In this document: positions 43,200 through 52,153 of the stretch, piece after piece
Layout of the letters: every line of letters begins with the position of its first letter
How positions within the stretch are numbered: position 1 is the stretch's first letter
NCBI RefSeq assembly: GCF_016860525.1
Contig: NZ_BNEA01000015.1
Location: forward strand, 1,612,001 to 1,676,000
Source of the DNA: Streptomyces rubradiris
GTDB lineage: Bacteria > Actinomycetota > Actinomycetes > Streptomycetales > Streptomycetaceae
Direction: 5' to 3'
DNA length: 64,000 nucleotides
Notes under the pieces: generated by a model
What the model was told of the DNA's origin: nothing
The model's input: only the letters and a program-made list of their open reading frames with translations
Database searches by the model: none
Program-made: the position numbers and the translations under genes

Positions 43200-44162
43200 A
43201 TGACCACGTTTGCGCCCATCGACAGTATGATCACGGATTTCCAGGCCGCCCTGCCCACCACACCCGTCGGACTGACCACATTGACGACAACCGTCCCCAA
43301 GGAGTACGTCCACCGCTCGGTGGTCACCGAAGTCTTCCTCACCGGCTGGCGCCAGACGGACGCGGACACCTGCACGGTCACGGCCCAGTGGCCGCGCGCC
43401 CACACCTTCTACGGACCCGCCGAGGGCTTCCACGACCCGCTGCTGTTCAGCGAGACACTGCGGCAGACGGTGCCGCTGCTGTCCCACGCGGTCTTCGGCG
43501 CGCCCATGGACCACAAGCAGATATGGCGTGACCTCCACGTCGCCCTGGACCCGGCGGCGCTGCGCGCCGGGCTCACCCCGGCCGACGTGGAACTGAGCAT
43601 CCGCTGCTCGGACGTCGAGCGGCGGGCCGGTGTACTGCGCGGGATGCGGATGGAGGTGACCGCCACCCGCGAGGGGCAGCGCCTCGGCACGGCGTCGACC
43701 TCGTTCAGTTCGCACAGCAGGGCGCTGTACCAGCGGCTGCGCGGGGCCTACGCGGACGCCGAGCAGGCCATGGCGGCGGCCGTCGAACTGCCGCCGTCGC
43801 TCCAGCCCGGGCTCGTCGGCCGGGACCGCCCGCACGACGTGGTGCTCTCGCCCCGCGCCGCCGACGGCCGCTGGCAGCTGCGGGTGAACACCCTGCACCC
43901 GATCATCTTCGACCACCCGAACGACCATGCCCCCGGCATGCTGCTGCTGGAGGCGGCCCGCCAGGCGGCCCAGCACCACCTCGGTCCGGAGCCGGTCCTC
44001 GCCACGGGCCTGGACGCGGCCTTCCACCGGTACGCGGAGCTGGACGCCCCCGCTTGGGTCGCGGCCGAGACCGCCGCCGACGGCCGCGTCCGCGTGACCG
44101 TCGAGCAGCACGACGCGCTCGCCTTCGAGTGCGCGGTGACGACACACCCGGCCACGGCCTGA
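43200..44162 (+). CDS. afsA: AfsA-type gamma-butyrolactone synthase
   Basis: A 320-residue protein with the two hotdog-like AfsA repeats. The first is VPKEYVHRSVVTEVFLTGW with WPRAHTFYGPAEGFHDPLLF and the SETLRQTVPLLSHAVFG helix; the second is LHPIIFDHPNDHAPGMLLLE with EAARQAAQHHLG. AfsA condenses dihydroxyacetone phosphate with a beta-keto acyl carrier protein chain, the first step to the A-factor-type hormone. The ATG at 43200 follows GGGGGAGAGGC. Its neighbours (HAD, reductase, receptor) make a full signalling set. Product chain and stereochemistry cannot be predicted. Confidence 0.92.
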   Translation: MTTFAPIDSMITDFQAALPTTPVGLTTLTTTVPKEYVHRSVVTEVFLTGWRQTDADTCTVTAQWPRAHTFYGPAEGFHDPLLFSETLRQTVPLLSHAVFGAPMDHKQIWRDLHVALDPAALRAGLTPADVELSIRCSDVERRAGVLRGMRMEVTATREGQRLGTASTSFSSHSRALYQRLRGAYADAEQAMAAAVELPPSLQPGLVGRDRPHDVVLSPRAADGRWQLRVNTLHPIIFDHPNDHAPGMLLLEAARQAAQHHLGPEPVLATGLDAAFHRYAELDAPAWVAAETAADGRVRVTVEQHDALAFECAVTTHPATA

Positions 44163-44282
44163 CCCCGTACACCACCCGGTCCCGCACGGCGTCCGGTCCC
44201 GTCGAGGGCCCGACTACGACGTCCCGGGCACCGGAGTCACGGGGCGGTCGGCGCACCGGAGCGGCCGGCTCGGTGCGGGCGG

Positions 44283-46610
44283 TCAGAAGTCGTCGGGTAG
44301 GGCGAGGCCGGTCAAGGCGCCTACCGGGTCGGAGTCCGGGGTGCCGCGGGGCCACCAGTCCTCCCGGCCGGGCTCCGACTCGTAGGCGTACCACAGTCCG
44401 TCGCGGCCCAGCCGCAGTTGGACATGGCCGCGCGGATGGGTGAGGCGGTTGCGCCAGGGGCGGAACGCCGGCAGGTCGGCGGCGAGCAGCAGCGGGCGGG
44501 CCCGGTCGAAACGGCCGGCCGGCGGGTCCCACGGCTCCTCCAGTACGGCCAGCCCCGCCTCCCCGCCCTGCCGCCAGGCCGCGACGGCCCGCGCGAGATC
44601 GGCCGGCGTACGGCCGGTGGCCTCGGCGAGCGAGGCGTACAGCGTGCGGGTGGCCGCGGTCAGCCCGGAACCGGGACGTGCCGCGGCCAGGCGCACCGCG
44701 TCCTGCCACAAGGACAGTTCACCGACCGGGTCGTTTCCGGTGGCGAGCAGCGCGTGGGCACGAGCGGCGGCGTCGGTCGCCAGCTGGTCCAGCGCGAAGG
44801 GGTCCGGGCCGCCGGGCGCCGAGGGGTACACAGGGGGCTGCTCGGCGTGCGGCGGCACCGGCAACGGCGGTGGAAGGGGAGGAAGCTGCCGGGGCGCCAG
44901 GACATCGGCGGCCCGGACGCCCGGCAGGGTCCGCGGCTGCCGTTCGCTCGCGGCGCGGGCCGCGCGGGCCGCACTGCGCCGGGACAGCGCGTCGAGCAGC
45001 TCTTTCTCGCCGCGGCCGCGCAGCAGGAGGAGGACGAAGGGATCGGCGTCGAGCAGACGGGCCGTCTGGTAGCACAGGGCGGCGGCGTGCTTGCACGGGT
45101 GACCGGAATCGGGGCAGCTACAGCGCGGAACGAGGTCGCCCGGGCCGGGCAGCAGCGGCACACCGCAGTCGGCCAGCGACTCGGGCAGCTCCTTGTCGAG
45201 CAGCGCCGCGATGTGCCCCGGCCGGTCGGCGGCGGCGTCCAGGAACCGCTCCCAGTCCGCGTCCTCCAGGGTCCGCACCCGCACCTGCGCCCGGTACGGC
45301 CGGGGCCGGCTGCCCCGTACGTACGCCAGCACCAGTCCCGGTGTGACGGTGATGGCGTCCACCTGGCCCTGGTCGGCGTAACCCCGGCCGCGCGCCAGCC
45401 GCTTGGCGTCCAGCGCGCCCCGCTCCAGCGCACCGACCCAGGCGTTGCCCCACCAGGTCCCGGCGAACGGTTCCCCGGCGCCGCCACCCTCCCGGGAGGG
45501 GAACGCCGGGAAGGTACGGCGGAGTTCACCGTCGCGGTGGGGAGTCCCCATGGTCCCGGCCCCGAACTGCGACCGCACCACCGCGCCCACCATCTGACCG
45601 GTCTCCGTGGAACGGTCGGTCTCCGTGGGACGGCCCACCTCCGCAGGACGGTCCGTCTCCGCCGAGCGGCCGGATTCCGCCGAGCGGCCGGATTCCGTGG
45701 AGCGGCCGGATTCCGTCGAGCGACCAGCTTCCGCCGAAGGGCCGACTCCTGCCGCAAGGCCAGTTCCGGCCGAGGGGCCGGCTTCCGCCGGACGGCCGGT
45801 TCCCACCGAGCGACCAGCATCCGCCGAACGGCCGGCTCCCGCCGCAAGGCCGGTCCCCGCCGAACGGTCAGTCTCCGCTGGACGGCCGTCTTCCGCCGAT
45901 CGGCCAGCATCCGCCGAGCGGCCGCCTTCGGCCGCAAAGCCAGTTCCCACCGGACGACCAGCTTCGGCCGAACGGCCCGCCCCCACCGCACGGCCCCTCT
46001 CCGCCGTACGGCCGGTCTCCGTTGGCTCCGGGGCCGGCTCTGTGGGCCGGGTGGTGGCGGGAGGGATGTCCTCCGGGGCTTCGTCGGGGGTGTCGGTCCA
46101 CGAAGGCATGCGGAAGGCGGTCGCCAGGTAATGCCGCATGTCCTGTACGGCCTTGGCCCGGGCGGTCCCCTCCTCACGCCCGGAGCCGGACGAGGTGTGC
46201 GACGCGACGGACCGGGCCGGCCCGGTCACCCGTCGCTCGCGCCGCGACCCGGCGGCCTCCGCGGCCTCCGCCTCCGCGCGCGCCGCTTCCCGGCGCGCCG
46301 CCCGCAGCGCCTCCCGGGCGACATCACCGGGACGCCGGCCGACGGCACCTCCGGTACGCGCACCGGCACCGTCCGGTTCGGCTCCCCGTACCCGGTCGCC
46401 ACCGTCCGGTGCGTCCGTAGGCACAGAGGGGGCGGCGCTCTCGAGTCCGGTGTCCGGCGAAGCCGTCCCCGCATGCTCCTCCTGCACCGTGTCCTCCGCC
46501 TCCACCGAACCCGGCGCCGTGCGCTCCCCTTCGGTGTGCGCCCGTTCGCGGGCCTCCCGCAGGGCGCGGCGGGCCGCGTCGGCGGGGTGGGGGCGGCCGG
46601 GGGGCGTCAT
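44283..46610 (-). CDS. SWIM zinc-finger protein with a long hexapeptide repeat
   Basis: A 775-residue protein. The N-terminal third is charged (RRALREARERAHTEGE) and leads into RHYLATAFRMPSW. Then come 24 tandem hexapeptides of the form E-x-G-R-S/P-A (about residues 198-341), surely disordered. After these the conserved part begins: FAGTWWGNAWVGALERGALD, AYVRGSRPRPYRAQVRVRTL, and the SWIM finger CSCPDSGHPCKHAAALCY. The ATG overlaps the stop of the SNF2 gene, the usual partner. SWIM domains bind DNA or protein, so the pair probably acts on chromatin or recombination intermediates; the exact role is not known. Confidence 0.88.
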   Translation of the reverse strand: MTPPGRPHPADAARRALREARERAHTEGERTAPGSVEAEDTVQEEHAGTASPDTGLESAAPSVPTDAPDGGDRVRGAEPDGAGARTGGAVGRRPGDVAREALRAARREAARAEAEAAEAAGSRRERRVTGPARSVASHTSSGSGREEGTARAKAVQDMRHYLATAFRMPSWTDTPDEAPEDIPPATTRPTEPAPEPTETGRTAERGRAVGAGRSAEAGRPVGTGFAAEGGRSADAGRSAEDGRPAETDRSAGTGLAAGAGRSADAGRSVGTGRPAEAGPSAGTGLAAGVGPSAEAGRSTESGRSTESGRSAESGRSAETDRPAEVGRPTETDRSTETGQMVGAVVRSQFGAGTMGTPHRDGELRRTFPAFPSREGGGAGEPFAGTWWGNAWVGALERGALDAKRLARGRGYADQGQVDAITVTPGLVLAYVRGSRPRPYRAQVRVRTLEDADWERFLDAAADRPGHIAALLDKELPESLADCGVPLLPGPGDLVPRCSCPDSGHPCKHAAALCYQTARLLDADPFVLLLLRGRGEKELLDALSRRSAARAARAASERQPRTLPGVRAADVLAPRQLPPLPPPLPVPPHAEQPPVYPSAPGGPDPFALDQLATDAAARAHALLATGNDPVGELSLWQDAVRLAAARPGSGLTAATRTLYASLAEATGRTPADLARAVAAWRQGGEAGLAVLEEPWDPPAGRFDRARPLLLAADLPAFRPWRNRLTHPRGHVQLRLGRDGLWYAYESEPGREDWWPRGTPDSDPVGALTGLALPDDF
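45588..46019 (-). repeat. 24-unit, 18-base tandem repeat inside the SWIM gene
   Basis: Exactly 432 bases, 24 units of 18, each encoding a degenerate hexapeptide such as ESGRSA, ETGRPA or DAGRSA. Adjacent units at 45660-45720 are nearly identical, while outer ones have drifted, as in a minisatellite that still changes by slippage. The reading frame is kept throughout. Confidence 0.9.
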
Positions 46611-49492
46611 GGCGTCCTCCGCAAGGAGACGAGGTCGGACAGTTCGCGGTCCGTCAGCTCGGTCAGGGCCGCCTCCCCGGAGCCGAGGACGGCGTCGGCC
46701 AGGGCACGCTTGGCGGCGAGCATCTCGGCGATGCGGTCCTCCACCGTGCCCTCGGTGACCAGGCGGTGGACCTGGACGGGCTGGGTCTGGCCGATGCGGT
46801 AGGCGCGGTCGGTGGCCTGTTCCTCGACCGCCGGGTTCCACCAGCGGTCGAAGTGGACGACATGGCCCGCGCGGGTGAGGTTCAGGCCGGTGCCGGCGGC
46901 CTTCAGGGACAGCACGAGGACCGGGGTCTCGCCGCTCTGGAAGCGGTCGACCATGCGCTCGCGCTCCGCGACCGGTGTGCCGCCGTGCAGCAGGTCGACG
47001 GGGATCGCGCGGGCGGACAGATGGGCGGTGAGCAGCCGGGCCATGCCGACGTACTGGGTGAAGACGAGTGCCGAGTCGTCCTCGGCGAGGAGGGTGTCCA
47101 GCAGTTCGTCGAGCAGGGCGAGCTTGCCGGAGCGGGCGGCCAGCCGCTCGGGGTCCGGCCGCTCCTTCAGATACAGCGCCGGGTGGTCGCAGATCTGCTT
47201 GAGCGCGCCCAGCAGCTTGAGCACCAGGCCCCGCCGTGCCATGCCCTCGGCGGTCTCGATGGCCAGCATCGATTCGCGCACCACCGCCTCGTACAGCGCG
47301 GCCTGTTCCCGGGTGAGCGGCACCGGGTGGTCCGTCTCGGTCTTGGGCGGCAGCTCCGGCACGATGCCCGGGTCCGACTTCTTGCGGCGCAGGAGGAAGG
47401 GCCGGACCAGCCGGGACAGGCGCTCGGCCGCCTCCGTGTCCTCGCCGCTCTCCACCGCGCGGGCGTGCCGGGCGCGGAAGGACTTCAGCGGGCCGAGCAG
47501 TCCGGGGGTGGTCCAGTCGAGCAGGGCCCACAGTTCGGAGAGGTTGTTCTCCACCGGGGTGCCGGTGAGCGCCACGCGCGCGGGGGCCGGGATGGTGCGC
47601 AGCGCCTTGGCGGTGGCCGAGTACGGGTTCTTCACGTGCTGCGCCTCGTCGGCGACGACCATGCCCCAGGGCTGTGCGGCGAGGTGGGCGGCGGCGGAGC
47701 GCATCGTGCCGTAGGTGGTGAGGACGAAGCCGCCGGCGACGCCGTCCAGGGTGCGGTCCTGGCCGTGGAAGCGGCGGACCGGGACGCCGGGCGCGAACCG
47801 GGTGATCTCCCGCTGCCAGTTGCCGAGGAGGGAGGCGGGGCAGACGACGAGGGTCGGTTCGGTGCGGGCCCGTTTCAGGTGCAGGGCGATGAGGGTGACG
47901 GTCTTGCCGAGGCCCATGTCGTCGGCGAGGCAGCCGCCGAGGCCGAGGGACGTCATCAGGTCGAGCCAGGCCAGCCCGCGCAGCTGGTAGTCGCGCAGGG
48001 TGGCGTCCAGGCCGGGGGGTGGGGTGGCGGGGCGCAGGCCGGCGGTGAGCCGGTCGCGCAGGGCGGCCAGCGCGCCGACGGGGACGGCCTCGACGGTCTC
48101 GCCGTCCACCTCGGCGGTGCCGGTGAGGGCGACGGACAGCGCGTCGACCGGGTCGAGCAGGCCCAGTTCCCGTTTGCGGGCCTTGCGGACCAGCGCGGGG
48201 TCGACCAGCACCCAGCGGTCCCGGAGCCGTACGACCGGGCGGTGGGCCTCGGCGAGGGCGTCCATCTCGGCCTCGCTGAGGGGTTCGCCGCCGAGCGCCA
48301 GCTGCCAGCGGAAGCCGAGCAGCTCGGCGCTGTCGAAGAAGCCGGTGCCGTCGGTGGCGGAGCCGGGGGCGGGGCGGATCACGGCGGTGGCGGTCAGGTC
48401 GCGGGCGAGGTCCCGGGGCCAGTGCACGGCGACCCCGGCGGCGGCCAGCCGGCTCGCCGCTACGCCGAGCAGGTCGCTCAGCTCCTCCTCGGACAGGGCG
48501 AGGACGTCGGGCACGTCCTGCTCGGCGAGGCGGTCCAGCGGCGGCCACACCCGGGCGGCGCGCCGGACGGCGAGGGCGGCGTCCACGCGCGCGCGGGGCC
48601 CGAACGCCGGGTCGGCCTCCCCGGCCCACAGGGCCGCCGCGTCGGCCACCAGCGTGGGGTCGGCGAGGCTGTGGACCTGCACGACGGCGGCGCCGGCGGC
48701 ACGGGCGCCCTCGCTCGTGCCGGTGTCGAAGACGTCGTACGCCGACAGGTCCAGGCGCAGCGAGACGCGGACGCCCGCGTCCATCCCGGCGGCGACCTCG
48801 GCCGCCCACTCCTGGGCGGCGGGCAGGCTCTGGGGTGCCCGGGCGGCGAAGGGCCGGCCGGAGGCGTGGGGGGCGGCGGGGGTGCGCGGCAGGGTGTCGG
48901 CGACCGCGTCGAGGAAGGAGCGGACCAGGGCCTCGGGCTCGGGCAGCCGCAGCGCGCCGGGTCCGGGGAGGGGCACGGCGTGGCCCTCGGGGGGCAGGGC
49001 GGCGGCGATCGCCCGCAGGTGGGCGAGGTCGTCGGGGTCCAGCGGGCCGGCCCGCCAGGCGTCGTGGCCGGCCGGGGTCAGGCCGGGCAGCAGCCGGCCG
49101 CGGGCGACGAGCCGCAGCGCGTGCAGGGCGGCGGCGCCCCAGCAGGCGGTGGCCGGGTGGGCGGCCGGGTCGCGCCGGGCGCGGACCAGCAGCGGCAGGG
49201 CCCGGGCGAGCGGCAGGGTCAGCGCGGGCACCCGGTGGCGGCGCGCTCCGGCGCCGTGCCGGCGGACGACCGTCAGCTCCTCGGTCGTGCCCGCGGGGGC
49301 CTCGGGCAGCGGGTCGCCCGCGGGGGCCTGGGGCAGCGGGTCGCCCGCGGGGTCCCAGAAGGCGAGGCGGCCGTCGCGGGGCAGGGGTGCGGGCAGATAG
49401 ACGCACGCGAGGCGCGCCCAGGCCGGGTGCCCGGCCCGCGTCTCCCGGGAACCCTCCGTGCGCTCGGCCACCGCGGCCGCTTCGCTCGTCAT
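46607..49492 (-). CDS. SNF2-family DNA-dependent ATPase/helicase
   Basis: A 961-residue SNF2 protein. The N-terminal half is the SNF2-associated domain usual in bacterial HelZ/RapA-like proteins and includes a duplicated DPLPQAPAG/DPLPEAPAG stretch near residue 55. The motor has motif I LADDMGLGKTVTLIAL near residue 525, the DEAQ box VVADEAQHVKNP, TGTPVENNLSELW, and in the second lobe VFTQYVGMARLL, LSLKAAGTGLNLTRA and ATDRAYRIGQTQPV. It should move along double-stranded DNA. It is coupled to the SWIM gene by an ATGA overlap and lies downstream of the ROK/ABC genes on the same strand. The ATG at 49492 is preferred. Confidence 0.92.
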   Translation of the reverse strand: MTSEAAAVAERTEGSRETRAGHPAWARLACVYLPAPLPRDGRLAFWDPAGDPLPQAPAGDPLPEAPAGTTEELTVVRRHGAGARRHRVPALTLPLARALPLLVRARRDPAAHPATACWGAAALHALRLVARGRLLPGLTPAGHDAWRAGPLDPDDLAHLRAIAAALPPEGHAVPLPGPGALRLPEPEALVRSFLDAVADTLPRTPAAPHASGRPFAARAPQSLPAAQEWAAEVAAGMDAGVRVSLRLDLSAYDVFDTGTSEGARAAGAAVVQVHSLADPTLVADAAALWAGEADPAFGPRARVDAALAVRRAARVWPPLDRLAEQDVPDVLALSEEELSDLLGVAASRLAAAGVAVHWPRDLARDLTATAVIRPAPGSATDGTGFFDSAELLGFRWQLALGGEPLSEAEMDALAEAHRPVVRLRDRWVLVDPALVRKARKRELGLLDPVDALSVALTGTAEVDGETVEAVPVGALAALRDRLTAGLRPATPPPGLDATLRDYQLRGLAWLDLMTSLGLGGCLADDMGLGKTVTLIALHLKRARTEPTLVVCPASLLGNWQREITRFAPGVPVRRFHGQDRTLDGVAGGFVLTTYGTMRSAAAHLAAQPWGMVVADEAQHVKNPYSATAKALRTIPAPARVALTGTPVENNLSELWALLDWTTPGLLGPLKSFRARHARAVESGEDTEAAERLSRLVRPFLLRRKKSDPGIVPELPPKTETDHPVPLTREQAALYEAVVRESMLAIETAEGMARRGLVLKLLGALKQICDHPALYLKERPDPERLAARSGKLALLDELLDTLLAEDDSALVFTQYVGMARLLTAHLSARAIPVDLLHGGTPVAERERMVDRFQSGETPVLVLSLKAAGTGLNLTRAGHVVHFDRWWNPAVEEQATDRAYRIGQTQPVQVHRLVTEGTVEDRIAEMLAAKRALADAVLGSGEAALTELTDRELSDLVSLRRTP

Positions 49493-49587
49493 CCGTCCTG
49501 CCACCTCCCGCCCATGCGTCGCACCAGTCGTCCTCGACTCTACGGGCGGGGTCTGACAATCGGCTGCGGAGCCGGTCGGGGTCCTGG

Positions 49588-50169
49588 TCAGGGGACTGTG
49601 CGGGAGACGACGAACACCATGGGGTTCCGGGGGTCGGACAGGTCGACGACCACGTCCTGGGTGGGCGCGGGGTTCTTCTGCGCGTGGGTCAGTCCCCACC
49701 AGGGGCCGCGCCCGCCGAAGGTCCAGCCGCTGACCTCGCGGTCGCGCTCGCCGATGGTGATCTCGCCCTTCCGCAGCTGCTCCCGGCGTACGCCCATGGC
49801 CCCCAGGAAGCTGTCGAGGCCGGCGGGGTTGGTGCGGAACTGGACGTAGAGGCGGCTGGTCTTCCAGTTGTTCGTCTCGTAGTAGGCGACGTCCTCGGCG
49901 GGGTGCGGGACGGACACCTGGTAGAGGCGGCGTTGCACCTTGGACGGCCAGCCCGCGGTGAGGCCGGTCGCGGAGTACTTGGCCTCCTTGTCCTTGCCGC
50001 TGTCGCGGCTCTGGTTGGCGGAGATCACCAGATAGCCGGCCGGTACGCCGATGAGCAGGACGATGATCAGCAGGGTGAGGGCCCGGCGCCGGGCCTTGTG
50101 CCGGGGGGCCTCGGCGGGCTGGTCCGGCCGGGTCGGCGGACCGGCCTGGTGGGGCAGCGAGGGCGTCAT
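49588..50169 (-). CDS. Membrane-anchored hypothetical protein
   Basis: A 193-residue protein with a Pro-rich cytoplasmic start, a single transmembrane helix (LTLLIIVLLIGVPAGYLVIS) and an extracytoplasmic domain of about 135 residues with a Trp-rich core (VSGWTFGGRGPWWGLTHAQK). I do not recognise a family. The ATG overlaps the ROK kinase stop by ATGA, so it is translated with the sugar genes, but nothing in it is sugar-specific. Confidence 0.7.
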   Translation of the reverse strand: MTPSLPHQAGPPTRPDQPAEAPRHKARRRALTLLIIVLLIGVPAGYLVISANQSRDSGKDKEAKYSATGLTAGWPSKVQRRLYQVSVPHPAEDVAYYETNNWKTSRLYVQFRTNPAGLDSFLGAMGVRREQLRKGEITIGERDREVSGWTFGGRGPWWGLTHAQKNPAPTQDVVVDLSDPRNPMVFVVSRTVP

Positions 50170-51311
50170 GCGGTGTCCCGGTCGCGGCGGGCCTGGGCGT
50201 AGCGCTCGTAACGCTCGTAGCGCTCCACCCGGCGCCGCTTGGCCCGGCGGAACCGGCGGGCGACCAGCCGGGCCAGGTCGGCGGCGCCCACCATGCCCGC
50301 CTCGGGGCCGAGCTGGGCGCGGGTGATGCGGGCCTCGGGGCGGTAGCCGCGCCCGGTGAGGTGGCGCTTGAAGGCGTCCCGGGCCGGGCCGATGAGCAGG
50401 TCGTCGGCGGCCGAGACGCCGCCGCCGATGACAAAGCAGGACGGGTCCAGGGCCGCCGCCAGGTTGGCGATGCCGACGCCGAGCCACTGGCCGATGTCCT
50501 GGAGCAGTTCCACGCACATCGCGTCGCCCTCGCGGGCCAGCTCGGTGATCATCGGGCCGGTGATGTCGTCGATGTTGCCCTTGACGTGCTCGATGATGCC
50601 GTAGGCCACCGGGGAGTCGGCGGCGGCCAGCTCCTTCGCCTCGCGGACGAGCGCGTTGCCGGAGCTGTACTGCTCCCAGCAGCCGCGGTTGCCGCACGGG
50701 CAGCGGTGGCCGCCGGGCACGACCTGCATGTGGCCGAATTCCCCGGCGACGCCGAACTTGCCGCGCTTGACCTGGCCGTCCTCCAGGATGGCGCCGCCGA
50801 TGCCGGTGCCGAGGGTGATCATCACGAGGTGGTCCTCGCCGTGGCCGGCGCCGAAGCGCCACTCCGCCCAGGCGGCGGTGTTGGCGTCGTTGTCCACCAG
50901 GACCGGCACGGACAGCCTGCTGGCGAGGCGGTCGCGCAGCGGTTCGTTGCGCCAGGACAGGTGGGGGGCGAACAGGACGCGGTTGCGGTCGGCGTCGACC
51001 CAGCCGGCGGCGCCGATGCCGACCGCGTGCACGTCGTGCCGGTCGGAGAGGTCCAGGACCAGTTCGACGATGGTGTCCTCGACGACCTTCGGGCTCTTGG
51101 ACTTGTCCGGGGTCTCCGTGCGGAGCTTCTCCAGGATGTTGCCGTCGGCGTCGACGACGCCCGCCATGACCTTGGTGCCGCCGATGTCGATACCGACCGT
51201 GGGCACGCGGGGGGCGGTCAGGTGGGACCGGCGCTCCCTGGTGCCGACGGTGCGCAGGACGGGGGCTCGGCGGGAGCCGATGGGGGCGGCGAGGTCGCGG
51301 TAGGTGCTCAT
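50166..51311 (-). CDS. ROK-family sugar kinase (glucokinase-like)
   Basis: A 381-residue ROK protein. VGIDIGGTKVMAGVVDADG is the phosphate-binding loop near residue 40, NDANTAAWAEW contains the catalytic Asp region, and the zinc motif GHRCPCGNRGCWEQYSSG is complete. It has no helix-turn-helix, so it is a kinase and not a NagC-type repressor. An N-terminal extension of about 35 residues and a C-terminal RYERYERY stretch are unusual. It lies 71 bases downstream of a sugar ABC transporter operon and should phosphorylate the imported sugar. The ATG at 51311 is chosen; an in-frame start 27 bases earlier is possible. Confidence 0.88.
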   Translation of the reverse strand: MSTYRDLAAPIGSRRAPVLRTVGTRERRSHLTAPRVPTVGIDIGGTKVMAGVVDADGNILEKLRTETPDKSKSPKVVEDTIVELVLDLSDRHDVHAVGIGAAGWVDADRNRVLFAPHLSWRNEPLRDRLASRLSVPVLVDNDANTAAWAEWRFGAGHGEDHLVMITLGTGIGGAILEDGQVKRGKFGVAGEFGHMQVVPGGHRCPCGNRGCWEQYSSGNALVREAKELAAADSPVAYGIIEHVKGNIDDITGPMITELAREGDAMCVELLQDIGQWLGVGIANLAAALDPSCFVIGGGVSAADDLLIGPARDAFKRHLTGRGYRPEARITRAQLGPEAGMVGAADLARLVARRFRRAKRRRVERYERYERYAQARRDRDTA

Positions 51312-51382
51312 CGTTGGTCGATTCTGCCGCACGCTCACGCCGGGTGCCGTGCGGGGCGGGGGAGGCAGGGGGTGCGCGTCCT

Positions 51383-52153
51383 TCAGTCTCGTTGCAGTTC
51401 GTGGCGCAGGGCGTCCAGGTCGGAGCCGCCGGCCATCTGCTGCGTCAGCTCGTCCAGGGTGATCTCGTCCCGTGTGTAATTGCCCACCATCGTGCCCCTC
51501 CGCAGGAGCACGAATCTGTCGCCTACGAGATACGCGTGATGCGGGTTGTGGGTGATCAAGACAACACCCAGGCCCTCGTCACGTGCCGCGGCCACATATT
51601 TCAGGACCACACCGGACTGCTTGACGCCCAGGGCGGCCGTCGGTTCGTCCAGGACGAGGACCTTCGCGCCGAAGTGGACGGCGCGGGCGATCGCCACGCA
51701 CTGGCGTTCGCCGCCGGAGAGGGTGCCGATGGGCTGGTCGACGTCCCTAAGGTCGATGCCCATGCGCAGCAGCGCCTCGCGGGTGGTGCGGCGCATGAGG
51801 TCGATGTCCATGCGCTTGAAGGGGCCGACGCCCTTGCGGGGCTCGGAGCCGAGGAAGAAGTTGCGCCAGACCGGCATCAGGGGGACGACGGCCAGGTCCT
51901 GGTAGACCGTGGCGATGCCCCGGTCCAGGGCCTCGCGCGGGGAGGCGAGGGTGGTCTCCTCGCCCTCGATGCGCAGGGTGCCGCCGTCGTGCCGGTGCAG
52001 GCCCGCGATCATTTTGATCAGGGTCGACTTGCCGGCGCCGTTGTCGCCGAGGACGCAGGTGATCTCCCCCGCGTGGACCTCCAGGGAGACGCCCTCCAGG
52101 GCGCGGACGGTGCCGTAGTGCTTGCTGACGTCGGTCAGCTCGACGAGGGTCAT
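51383..52153 (-). CDS. Sugar ABC transporter ATP-binding protein
   Basis: A 256-residue single-domain ABC ATPase: Walker [10 protein letters not shown], signature [14 protein letters not shown], Walker [13 protein letters not shown]. The [11 protein letters not shown] tail is usual in the ribose/fructose-type (CUT2) family; most CUT2 ATPases are double, and this is the shorter, single form. It drives import through the permease encoded upstream, with which it overlaps by ATGA. Confidence 0.9.
   Translation of the reverse strand: MTLVELTDVSKHYGTVRALEGVSLEVHAGEITCVLGDNGAGKSTLIKMIAGLHRHDGGTLRIEGEETTLASPREALDRGIATVYQDLAVVPLMPVWRNFFLGSEPRKGVGPFKRMDIDLMRRTTREALLRMGIDLRDVDQPIGTLSGGERQCVAIARAVHFGAKVLVLDEPTAALGVKQSGVVLKYVAAARDEGLGVVLITHNPHHAYLVGDRFVLLRRGTMVGNYTRDEITLDELTQQMAGGSDLDALRHELQRD

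Noticed and set aside
46766..49849. Plus-strand open frame of over 1,000 codons opposite the SNF2 gene
   Set aside because: The SNF2 motor motifs on the minus strand are complete; the antisense frame has none.
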